DNA from: Sulfurimonas sp. HSL3-1
Lineage (GTDB): Bacteria; Campylobacterota; Campylobacteria; Campylobacterales; Sulfurimonadaceae
Assembly: GCF_039645995.1 (NCBI RefSeq)
Contig: NZ_CP147920.1
Location: 62,001 to 126,000 of the forward strand
Length of the DNA stretch: 64,000 nt
Reading direction: 5' to 3'
The notes beneath the pieces are model-generated. The model was not told where the DNA came from, made no database searches, and was given only the letters and a program-made list of their open reading frames with translations. The position numbers were made by a program, and so were the translations under genes. This document shows positions 56,914-64,000 of this stretch, piece by piece (positions within the stretch are counted from its first letter, which is position 1; every line of letters starts with the position of its first letter).

Positions 56914-57217
56914 ACACGTCGACGCCTTTCTTACCTGCCTGGACGAGGAGCGCTACTACGACGCCCACGAGGCCCTGGAAGATATCTGGTTCCCCGTGCG
57001 CTCGCAGAAGACGCCGGAGATCCTGCTGCTCAAAGGGCTGATCAATGCCAGCGTCAGTTTTGAGCTGCACAAGCGCGGCCGGCCGCACAAATCGCCCGGC
57101 CCGTGGGGCGTCTATCTGAAGTACCGTGCGCATCTGCCGCAGATCGGCGGGCAGAACCCGCTCTATTTCGAGCTGGACGATGCCGTCCATGCCGTCCAAA
57201 GGAGACTCGGTGCCTGA
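56900..57217 (+). CDS. DUF309-family protein
   Basis: 105 aa: MLTREHVDAFLTCLDEERYYDAHEALEDIWF and LLKGLINASVSFELHKRG are the helical DUF309 signature (E-A-H-E-xxE-xxW). The fold is a small helical bundle. Function unknown. It starts inside the rhodanese-like gene and ends inside the flavoprotein gene, overlapping it by 8 nt. Confidence 0.82.
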   Translation: MLTREHVDAFLTCLDEERYYDAHEALEDIWFPVRSQKTPEILLLKGLINASVSFELHKRGRPHKSPGPWGVYLKYRAHLPQIGGQNPLYFELDDAVHAVQRRLGA

Positions 57218-57827
57218 TTTTGCCGATGCAATGGCCTTCCGCCACGCCTGTAAACGTTTTTCGGAACAGAAGATCCCCGAAGCGACCTTTGAACAGGTCC
57301 TCGAATTCGGTCGGATGTCCCCCTCGTCGTTCGGGATGGAGCCGTGGCGCTTTCTCGTGGTGGCGGACACGGCCCTACGCGAGGCCCTGCGCCCGCTCTG
57401 CTGGAACCAGCCCCAGATCACCGAATCCAGCCACCTGCTCATTATCACGGCGGACAACGAGTGCATCAAACCGGGCACGGCGTACGTCCGCGCGATGTTT
57501 GCGCGGCGGGGACTGCCCGAGGAGGCGTTCGAGCGCTACCTCGGCGTCTACGCCGACCATATGGGGCCGCAGTTCCACAGCCGCGAAGCGATCGAAGCGT
57601 GGACGCACAAGCAGTGCTACCTGGCCGCGGCGAACATGATGACGGGGGCGGCATCGCTGCAGATCGACAGCTGTCCCATCGAAGGGTTTGAAAAGGCGAA
57701 GGTCGAAGCGCTGCTTGCCCTGGAGCCCGCCCGCTCCGTCGCCCTGATCGTCGCCTTCGGCTACCGCCTGAACCCGCAGCCCGAGCATTATCGTCTCGAT
57801 CTCGACGCTGTCGTCGAGCGGCGGTAA
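57210..57827 (+). CDS. Nitroreductase-family NAD(P)H oxidoreductase
   Basis: 205 aa. FMN-binding features are FRHACKRFSEQKIP, MSPSSFGMEPWRFLVV and AAANMMTGAASLQIDSCPIEGF, with a C-terminal AFGYRLNPQPEHYRL. Start codon GTG at 57210 preceded by AGGAGA. It belongs to the NfsB-like group acting on quinones or nitro compounds. Fourth gene of a tight four-gene run from 56273 or three-gene run from 56590. Confidence 0.88.
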   Translation: MPDFADAMAFRHACKRFSEQKIPEATFEQVLEFGRMSPSSFGMEPWRFLVVADTALREALRPLCWNQPQITESSHLLIITADNECIKPGTAYVRAMFARRGLPEEAFERYLGVYADHMGPQFHSREAIEAWTHKQCYLAAANMMTGAASLQIDSCPIEGFEKAKVEALLALEPARSVALIVAFGYRLNPQPEHYRLDLDAVVERR

Positions 57828-57891
57828 CCCCGCGTACCCCCCGATCCGTTTTTAGCCGAATCGGCTATAATATGCTAAAAACGGAATCCCC

Positions 57892-59283
57892 ATGCAGAAC
57901 CTATTCGACGAAGTAGACTCCCTGGACAGACGCTGTTACGACGCCTATGGACTCAGCGAAGAGCTGTTGATGGAGCATGCCGCCGAAGCAATGGCGGGTG
58001 CAGTCAGGGAGCGCTTCGGCGCGGGCAGCCGCGTCGTGATTGTCTGCGGCCCGGGCAACAACGGCGCCGACGGATTGGCGCTGGCCCGCCTGCTGCATGG
58101 GGGCTACCACGTCGAAGTCGTGCTGCCGCTGGAGGTAAAATCGCCGATGGCCCGCCTGCAGCACGAGCGATTGCAGAAACTGGGGGTCCCCGTCGTCGAC
58201 GCGATTACCCCCTGCGATGTGCTCGTTGACGCCATCTTCGGCAGCGGGCTGGGACGGCCGCTGGGCAGCGGGATCATCGGGCTGATCAAGCTGATGAACG
58301 CCCTGGGGGCGTTCAAGCTCGCCTGCGATATACCGACGGGACTGCGCAGCGGAGGGAGTTGCGATACGGCGGTCTTCCGTGCCGACCTGACGGTGACGAT
58401 GGGCGCGCTTAAGCGCGGCATGTTCAGCGACGCGGCCAAAAACGCGGTGGGCGAGATCACGGTGGCCGAGCTCGGCGTGTCGCGCAGCCTTTATGAAAAA
58501 GAGACGCCCTGGATACTGCTGGAGCGCGGCGACCTGCGCCTGCCGCTGCGCGAAAACGCCGATGTGCACAAAGGGAGTTTCGGACATCTCGGCGTCGTCT
58601 GCGGCGAAAAGAGCGGGGCGGCCATTATTGCCGGCAAGGCGGCCCTGCGCTTCGGCGCGGGGCTGGTGACCCTGCTCTCGAACGAAGAGGTCGCCATCCC
58701 CTATGAACTGATGCAGTCGCATCTGCGCCCCGCTACGGTCAACGCCGTCGCCATCGGGATGGGGCTGGGGCAGGAGTTTGCCGAACAGGAACTGCGGGAG
58801 CGGATCGACAATGACATCCCCCTGGTCTGCGACGCGGATATCTTCGCGCACCCGATGCTGGGGGAACTCCTGAAGCGCAAGCGCATCGTCCTTACTCCGC
58901 ACCCCAAAGAGTTTACGACCCTGCTGAGCCGCACCGGCATTGCCACGACCGATGTGCGGGGCCTGCAGCAAGACCGCTTCAAATTTGTCGAAGCCTTCTG
59001 CCGTGCCTATCCCGATGCGGTGCTGCTGCTCAAGGGTGCCAACGTCATTATCGGACAGGGGGATCAGTTCTATGTCAATCCCCACGGCACCAACGCCCTG
59101 GCCAAGGGCGGCAGCGGTGACGTCCTTTCGGGTTTTATCGGGGCGCTGCTGGCCCAGGGATACACACCGCTGGATGCCGCGATCCACGCCTCGTTGGCGC
59201 ACACGGAGGCGGCGCGGCGCTTTGAGGGGCAGCGGTATGCCCTGACGCCGGACGACCTGATCGAAGGGGTCTGCTGCCTATGA
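57892..59283 (+). CDS. nnr: Bifunctional NAD(P)H-hydrate epimerase/dehydratase
   Basis: 463 aa. The N-terminal YjeF_N epimerase domain (1-210) contains MEHAAEAMAGAVRERFG, VVIVCGPGNNGADGLALARLL and ILVDAIFGSGLGRPL-like sequence. The C-terminal ADP-dependent dehydratase (about 225-463) shows GHLGVVCGEKSGAAIIAGKA and NPHGTNALAKGGSGDVLSGFI. It repairs damaged NAD(P)HX. TATAAT lies 20 nt before the ATG. Its stop overlaps the purN start (ATGA). Confidence 0.96.
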   Translation: MQNLFDEVDSLDRRCYDAYGLSEELLMEHAAEAMAGAVRERFGAGSRVVIVCGPGNNGADGLALARLLHGGYHVEVVLPLEVKSPMARLQHERLQKLGVPVVDAITPCDVLVDAIFGSGLGRPLGSGIIGLIKLMNALGAFKLACDIPTGLRSGGSCDTAVFRADLTVTMGALKRGMFSDAAKNAVGEITVAELGVSRSLYEKETPWILLERGDLRLPLRENADVHKGSFGHLGVVCGEKSGAAIIAGKAALRFGAGLVTLLSNEEVAIPYELMQSHLRPATVNAVAIGMGLGQEFAEQELRERIDNDIPLVCDADIFAHPMLGELLKRKRIVLTPHPKEFTTLLSRTGIATTDVRGLQQDRFKFVEAFCRAYPDAVLLLKGANVIIGQGDQFYVNPHGTNALAKGGSGDVLSGFIGALLAQGYTPLDAAIHASLAHTEAARRFEGQRYALTPDDLIEGVCCL

Positions 59284-59873
59284 AGCCGCGCGTCGTCATT
59301 TTGTTCAGCGGGGAGGGAACGAACCTCCAGAAACTGCTGGAGGCTCTCCCCTCCCACGGCATTGAGATCGCCGCCGCGATTACGAACCGGCCGCAGGCCC
59401 CCGGCATAAAGCGGGCGGAAGCGTTCGGAGTTCCGGTGGAGGTGATCGATCATACGCTTTATGAAAGCCGCGAAGCGTTTGATGCCGTGCTCGTTGAGCG
59501 GATCGAGAAGTACGGCCCCCACCTCACGGTGACGGCGGGCTTTATGCGCATTCTGACCCCCGTCTTCACCGACCGCATCCGCGCCGTCAACATCCACCCC
59601 TCGCTGCTACCCAAGTACAAAGGGGCGCGGGCGATCGAACAGGCCTACGAGAGCGGGGACACCGTCTGCGGCGTCAGCGTCCACTGGGTGACGGGGGAGC
59701 TCGACAGCGGTACCGTGATCGCCCAGTCCTCCTTCGAACGCACGGAAACGATGGATGCCGCCGCCTTTGAAGCGGCCGTCCACGACCTCGAGTACGAGCT
59801 GCTCCCCCGGACCGTCGCGGCACTGCTCTGGGACGGGGAGGGATTAGAGGGTACCGTTAGGGCTTTAGCGTAA
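59280..59873 (+). CDS. purN: Phosphoribosylglycinamide formyltransferase (folate-dependent)
   Basis: 197 aa. It begins RVVILFSGEGTNLQKLLEAL. The catalytic triad region is RAVNIHPSLLPKYKGARAI (Asn-His) and VTGELDSGTVIAQSSFERTE (Asp). It uses 10-formyl-THF to make FGAR. The window thus has both GAR transformylases (see purT at 43229). It is translationally coupled to nnr. Confidence 0.96.
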   Translation: MKPRVVILFSGEGTNLQKLLEALPSHGIEIAAAITNRPQAPGIKRAEAFGVPVEVIDHTLYESREAFDAVLVERIEKYGPHLTVTAGFMRILTPVFTDRIRAVNIHPSLLPKYKGARAIEQAYESGDTVCGVSVHWVTGELDSGTVIAQSSFERTETMDAAAFEAAVHDLEYELLPRTVAALLWDGEGLEGTVRALA

Positions 59874-59942
59874 GATACGTTATAGATTAGCTGTGTTATA
59901 ACCCGGCAGCATTTGGGCGATTTGCCCATCAGGAGAGAGAAT

Positions 59943-60722
59943 ATGAGCGATACACTGAAAATCGGAAAATATGAGTTCAACAGCCGCCTGATCGTGGGCA
60001 GCGGGAAGTACAAAGATTTCGAGACGACGAAGGAGGCGACGCTGGCCTCGGGGTCGGAGCTGATCACCGTGGCCGTGCGCCGTCTGAACATTACGGACCC
60101 GAACAAGGAGAACCTGCGCGACACCTTTAAAGGGACAGGCGTGCAGTTCCTGCCCAACTCCGCGGGGTGTACGACGGCCGAGGAGGCGATCACGACCTTC
60201 CGCCTGACCCGCGAGGCGACGGGCATCGACCTGATCAAGCTCGAGGTCATCGGCGACACGCAAAAGACCCTCTACCCGGATGTGCTTGAGACGATCAAAG
60301 CGTGCGAGGTCCTGGCCAAGGACGGTTTTACAATCATGGCCTACACCTCCGACGACCCGATCATGGCCAAGCGCCTCGAAGATGCCGGCGCGCACGCCAT
60401 CATGCCGCTGGCCGCGCCCATCGGTTCGGGCCTGGGGATCCAGAACCGCTACAACGTCGTCTTTGTCCGCGAAGCGGTCAGCGTTCCGGTCATCGTCGAT
60501 GCCGGGATCGGCTGCGCGTCCGATGCGGCGGCGGCGATGGAACTGGGGGCTGAAGGGGTTCTTACCAACACGGCGATCGCCCAGGCGAATGACCCGATGA
60601 CGATGGCGGTGGCGATGAAGCATGCCGTCATGGCGGGCCGGATGAGCTACCTTGCCGGGCGTATCCCGAAGCGTCCGTATGCGACGGCGTCATCTCCGAT
60701 CGACGGGATGATCCAGTTCTAA
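59943..60722 (+). CDS. thiG: Thiazole synthase ThiG
   Basis: 259 aa TIM barrel. [21 protein letters not shown], the Schiff-base Lys in [35 protein letters not shown] and [20 protein letters not shown] are diagnostic. It makes the thiazole of thiamine with ThiS and an iminoglycine donor. The ATG at 59943 has GGAGAGAGAAT upstream; an earlier in-frame ATG is less likely. thiS, thiF and thiH are not nearby. Confidence 0.97.
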   Translation: MSDTLKIGKYEFNSRLIVGSGKYKDFETTKEATLASGSELITVAVRRLNITDPNKENLRDTFKGTGVQFLPNSAGCTTAEEAITTFRLTREATGIDLIKLEVIGDTQKTLYPDVLETIKACEVLAKDGFTIMAYTSDDPIMAKRLEDAGAHAIMPLAAPIGSGLGIQNRYNVVFVREAVSVPVIVDAGIGCASDAAAAMELGAEGVLTNTAIAQANDPMTMAVAMKHAVMAGRMSYLAGRIPKRPYATASSPIDGMIQF

Positions 60723-60776
60723 GGGAACTACAGTCCTCCTCCACGCGTCAGTATATCTTTCTACATCTCTGTTCCC

Positions 60777-60804
60777 CTTCTTTTTTGCGCATACAAAAAA
60801 GAAG
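60777..60804. terminator. A/T-rich perfect hairpin between thiG and ackA
   Basis: CTTCTTTTTTG-cgcata-CAAAAAAGAAG, an 11-bp perfect stem with the T-run inside the ascending arm. It probably acts as a bidirectional terminator for the convergent thiG and ackA transcripts. Confidence 0.6.
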
Positions 60805-60930
60805 CCGAACCGGGAAGAAAAAAGTATGAAGAGGCTGCCGCGCCGTATAACTTCCTAAATGACTTTCAAATGTCACTGTTGTGTTGGGTGTTCCATGGGT
60901 GACAATTAACCGCAGTATTTGTGTATGTCC

Positions 60931-62124
60931 CTATCTTCCCTGGGTGAGGTAGGGCAGGCACTGCCGTGCGATGGAGTGCTCCTCGTCCGTGGGGATGACG
61001 TGCAGCTGGCTGCAGCTCCCTTCGGCGTGGAATGCGCCTCCCTCATCCGTCAGATTCTCATTTTTCATCTTATCGGTCTCGATGCCCAGGATATGCAGCC
61101 CTTTGCAGACGGCATGGCGGACGGCGCTGCTGTGTTCGCCGATGCCGCCGGTAAAGACAATGGCATCCACGCGGTCAAGCAGCACGGCGTAGGCGCCGAT
61201 GTATTTGCGGATGCGGCGGACGAAGAGTTCGAAGGCGAGCAGGGCCTCGGGCTCCTCGTCGCGCATCCGGTTTTCGATATCGCGCATATCGTTGGTCCCT
61301 GCGATTCCCTTGAGGCCGCATTCACGGTTGAGGAGGGTGTCGAGTTCCTCCGCATCCATACCCGTTTCGCGCGACAGATAGGCGAGCAGGCCCGGGTCGA
61401 TGTCGCCGCTGCGCGTTCCCATGACGAGCCCTTCGAGGGGGGTGAAGCCCATCGACGTATCGATGCTGCGGCCGTTGCGGATGGCGCAGGCGCTGGCCCC
61501 GTTGCCCAGGTGGAGGGTAATGAGGTTGACGGCGTCGAGGGATTTGCCCATCCGCGCTGCGCATTCGGCGGCGACGTAGGCGTGGGAGGTGCCGTGAAAG
61601 CCGTAGCGCCGGACGGAGAGCTCGCTATAGAAACGCTCCGGAAGGGCGTAGCGGAAGGCGGCGGGGGGCATCGTGTGGTGAAACGCCGTGTCGAAGACCG
61701 CGATCTGCGGGACATGGGGGGCGAGGTTCCGCATGGCCCGGATCCCTTTGGCGTTGGCCGGGTTGTGCAGGGGGGCCAGCGGGCTGAGGCCTTCGATGGC
61801 TTCCAGGACCGTGTCGTCGATGCGGACGGGACCGCTGAAACGCTCGCCGCCGTGCACGACACGGTGGCCTATTCCCTCCAGCGTGTCGAAACTGTCGATG
61901 AACCCGTTGTCGATGAGCAGATCGCGGACGGTGGCAAGCGCGGCATCGTGGTCGGCGACGGGAAGGTCGCGGCGGACGTGCTCCTGGCATCCGTGAAGGA
62001 TGGCGTGGGCGTCGCCGCGGCCGATATTTTCCACGAGGCCCGAGACGATCACCTGTTCTGAGCGCATTTCAAAGAGTTTGAACTTCACCGACGAACTGCC
62101 GGCGTTGATGACGAGGATCTTCAC
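60931..62124 (-). CDS. ackA: Acetate kinase
   Basis: 397 aa. It begins MKILVINAGSSSVKFKLFEM (ASKHA phosphate loop) and has GHRVVHGGERFSG, DTAFHHTMPPAAFRYALPE, RYGFHGTSHAYVAAECA and MGTRSGDIDPGLLAYL, plus GIGEHSSAVRHAVCKGL. It interconverts acetate and acetyl phosphate with ATP. Its start overlaps the pta stop by 4 nt, the usual pta-ackA coupling, here in the order pta then ackA. The gap 60723-60930 shows only the hairpin above. Confidence 0.98.
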   Translation of the reverse strand: MKILVINAGSSSVKFKLFEMRSEQVIVSGLVENIGRGDAHAILHGCQEHVRRDLPVADHDAALATVRDLLIDNGFIDSFDTLEGIGHRVVHGGERFSGPVRIDDTVLEAIEGLSPLAPLHNPANAKGIRAMRNLAPHVPQIAVFDTAFHHTMPPAAFRYALPERFYSELSVRRYGFHGTSHAYVAAECAARMGKSLDAVNLITLHLGNGASACAIRNGRSIDTSMGFTPLEGLVMGTRSGDIDPGLLAYLSRETGMDAEELDTLLNRECGLKGIAGTNDMRDIENRMRDEEPEALLAFELFVRRIRKYIGAYAVLLDRVDAIVFTGGIGEHSSAVRHAVCKGLHILGIETDKMKNENLTDEGGAFHAEGSCSQLHVIPTDEEHSIARQCLPYLTQGR

Positions 62125-64000
62125 GACGGCGTCTCCTGGGCCTGGATGGCGGTAATGGCGACGGTGTTGACGATGTCGGCGACGCTGCAGCCGCGGCTGA
62201 GGTCGTTGACCGGGCGGTTCAAACCCTGCAACACGGGACCGATGGCGACGGCGCCCGCCGAACGCTGGACGGCCTTGTAGGTGTTGTTGCCGGTGTTGAG
62301 GTCGGGAAAGATGAATACGGTCGCCTGTCCTGCCACCGTACTGCCGGGCATCTTCTGCGCTCCGACCTCCGGGTCGATGGCCGCATCGTACTGGATGGGA
62401 CCGTCCACGGCAAGGTCGGGACGCTGTTCCCGGACGAGCTTTGTCGCTTCGCGTACTTTTTCAACGTCGCTCCCCACCCCGGAGTCCCCGGTGGAGTAAG
62501 AGAGCATCGCCACGCGTGGTTCGATGCCGAAGCGTCGGGCCGTCTCCGCCGACGCGATCGCGATTTCCGCCAGTTGGGCCGCATCGGGGTCCGGGTTGAC
62601 GGCGCAGTCGGCATAGACGAGGACCCGGGTGTCGAAGCACATGAAAAAGCAGCTCGATACGATGTTCTGTCCCGGCGCCGTTTTGATCGCCTGCAGGGCC
62701 GGGAGGATCGTTTCGCGGGTCGTATGCGTGGCCCCGCTGACCATGCCGTCGCACTCCCCCTGCGCCACCATCATCGTGGCAAAAAGGGTCGGGTTGCCCA
62801 GGGCGTCGTAGGCGGCGTCGAGGGAGACGCCTTTATGGGCGCGCAGTTTGGCATAGGCTTTGGCCAGGCGGCGTTTTTGCTGTTCGTCTTCGGGGTCGAC
62901 GATGGTCGCATTGCGCAGGTCGAGCCCCAGGGCGGCGGCGCGGGCCGCAATATGCTCCGCTGAACCCAAAAGGGCGATGCCGACGGCCCGCCGGCGCAGC
63001 AGGATGTCGGCGGCCCGGAGGATGCGGTCGTCGGAGGTCTCCGGCAGGATGATCGTCTTGCGATCCCCCGCAGCCCGGGCGAAGAGACGGTGTTCGAACA
63101 TGGCCGGGGTGACGATCCCGGTTGACGCCGCGGCCAGCTTGGTCTCAATCAGGTCCGCATCGACGTTCTGGTTGAAGACCCCCAGCGCCGTGGCGATCTT
63201 CTTCGGCGACGCGGCATCGATGCGGGCGGGGAAGGCGCGCACCATCTGGGCGACCTCGACCGTCTCTTTCGGGAGGTGCAGCAGCGGTATCTGCATGGCG
63301 TCAAGGCCCTTGAGGAGCTCAATGACACTCTGTGCGGGGGGTGTTTCGCCTGTCAGGAGCACGGCGCTGACCGCCGGAAAATTCCCGGCGTAGTTTGCGG
63401 CCGTCGCGCCGAGGATGATATCGGCGCGGTCCGAGGGGGTGATGATGAGGTCGTCGGCCCTGATATGCGTCAGGAAATGTTCCAGGTGCATGGCGGCGAT
63501 GCGGGGCTGGGCAATAAGGCGGTGAAGCTGTTCGTTGGTGCCGATCAGGATCTCCGCGCCCAGCCCTTCGGCAAGCTGGTAGACGTTGGGACGGTCGAGC
63601 GTCGTGACCTCGGGCAGCAGGACGACCGGCTCAGGGATGCTCGGGCAGATGTTCTGGTCTCGGCGGTGGGCCTCGTAGAGCACGGCGTCGCAGCGGTTGG
63701 CAAAAAGCATCAGAAGCGAGCCACCCTGTTTCTTGATGGCGTAGCTCCAGAGCCGCAGCGCCTCCTTGAGGCCGCTCTCATCCATGCCGCGGGCCGGGAC
63801 GACACCGACGACGGGCGCAGCAAGGTTCTTGGCGATCTCGACGTTGAGGTCAAAGTCGATCAGCTGGGAGAGCGCATCGTCGACCACCCCCTGGCAGAGA
63901 ACGAAGTCATAGGTTTCCAGCAGGGCGTCATGGCGCTCGATGATGGTTTCGATCAGGTGGTCGATCTTTCCTTCGGAGAGCAGAGTCTCGGCCTCGGAGA
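62121..64000 (-). CDS. pta: Phosphate acetyltransferase (5' end outside window)
   Basis: At least 626 residues visible; the frame is open to the window edge. An N-terminal P-loop/BioD-like domain (SEGKIDHLIETIIERHDALLET region) is followed by a DRTGG domain (RADDLIITPSDRADIILGA). The catalytic PTA_PTB domain comes last, with MFEHRLFARAAGDRKTIILPE, QGECDGMVSGATHTTRETILP, GPIQYDAAIDPEVGAQKMPGS and NTGNNTYKAVQRSAG. It transfers acetyl groups between CoA and phosphate. Internal ATGs are not used as starts because family sequence continues before them. Confidence 0.97.
   Translation of the reverse strand, partial: SEAETLLSEGKIDHLIETIIERHDALLETYDFVLCQGVVDDALSQLIDFDLNVEIAKNLAAPVVGVVPARGMDESGLKEALRLWSYAIKKQGGSLLMLFANRCDAVLYEAHRRDQNICPSIPEPVVLLPEVTTLDRPNVYQLAEGLGAEILIGTNEQLHRLIAQPRIAAMHLEHFLTHIRADDLIITPSDRADIILGATAANYAGNFPAVSAVLLTGETPPAQSVIELLKGLDAMQIPLLHLPKETVEVAQMVRAFPARIDAASPKKIATALGVFNQNVDADLIETKLAAASTGIVTPAMFEHRLFARAAGDRKTIILPETSDDRILRAADILLRRRAVGIALLGSAEHIAARAAALGLDLRNATIVDPEDEQQKRRLAKAYAKLRAHKGVSLDAAYDALGNPTLFATMMVAQGECDGMVSGATHTTRETILPALQAIKTAPGQNIVSSCFFMCFDTRVLVYADCAVNPDPDAAQLAEIAIASAETARRFGIEPRVAMLSYSTGDSGVGSDVEKVREATKLVREQRPDLAVDGPIQYDAAIDPEVGAQKMPGSTVAGQATVFIFPDLNTGNNTYKAVQRSAGAVAIGPVLQGLNRPVNDLSRGCSVADIVNTVAITAIQAQETPS

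Noticed and set aside
1-64000. Prophage, insertion sequences, CRISPR arrays, rRNA
   Set aside because: No transposase, integrase, phage structural gene, repeat-spacer array or rRNA segment was seen.

Overview
The window looks like a chromosome segment of a GC-rich member of the Campylobacterota, closest in flavour to the Sulfurimonas/Sulfuricurvum group. The pointers are a futalosine-pathway menaquinone decarboxylase, a desulforubrerythrin (an N-terminal desulforedoxin-type site plus a C-terminal rubredoxin), a type-E-like succinate dehydrogenase/fumarate reductase pair, a SUV3-like helicase with a zinc tail, purT together with purN, and ackA-pta. Placement is inferred from gene content only. 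I see no prophage, insertion sequence, CRISPR array or rRNA. There is one tRNA, tRNA-Ala(GGC).

Layout. Positions 1-8.6 kb (minus strand) hold one long operon: truncated globin, TonB, a BtuF-like binding protein, a TonB-dependent receptor, a FecCD permease, an ATPase and a second receptor that runs off the left edge. Two ModE-type boxes precede it and modE lies 3 kb away, so I read it as a candidate TonB-dependent molybdate/tungstate uptake system. Positions 8.8-11.4 kb encode a CydA homologue with a C-terminal haem c domain and a partner that looks like a diverged CydA', without CydB. Positions 12.6-15.5 kb are a sensor-regulator pair with two envelope proteins. Positions 15.5-19.9 kb carry a CDF zinc exporter, an LTA-synthase-like phosphoglycerol transferase, an MFS permease and a small DUF2892 protein.

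Positions 20.1-22.6 kb couple the menaquinone decarboxylase to a PhyH-type dioxygenase. Positions 22.8-24.3 kb are two tandem paralogous lipoproteins whose upstream regions share an equally spaced inverted repeat. Positions 24.6-30.1 kb are an arsenic island: arsI, arsR, arsC, an ArsP-like permease, a Tat-exported unknown and a mini-thioredoxin on the minus strand. Facing them is a DUF4395/CcdA/thioredoxin-lipoprotein operon. One ArsR-type operator overlaps the -35 boxes of both promoters, and about 150 bp of palindrome-rich DNA seems to have split the arsR-arsC junction.

Positions 30.1-37.7 kb carry a Nudix hydrolase, FolE, QueD, a NifX-like protein with a His-rich insert, and an RND pump with its adaptor. 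Positions 37.8-48.8 kb are mostly housekeeping: tRNA-Ala, a PP-loop ATPase, dnaG, desulforubrerythrin, a periplasmic sulfurtransferase, rpsU, purT, a 2-hydroxyacid dehydrogenase, lipid and thiol proteins. Positions 48.9-51.3 kb encode an SdhA-like flavoprotein and an SdhB-like iron-sulfur protein, with a 46-residue, extremely acidic microprotein translationally wedged between them. Positions 51.4-64 kb hold YajQ, a helix-turn-helix/coiled-coil protein, a SIMPL protein, the SUV3-like helicase, small proteins, NAD(P)HX repair, purN, thiG, ackA and a partial pta.

A recurrent regulatory feature is a -10 box ending 5-8 nt before the ATG with no Shine-Dalgarno sequence. It occurs at seven or eight genes, including dnaG, the RND pump, the helicase and a divergent pair at 48 kb, and points to leaderless mRNAs.
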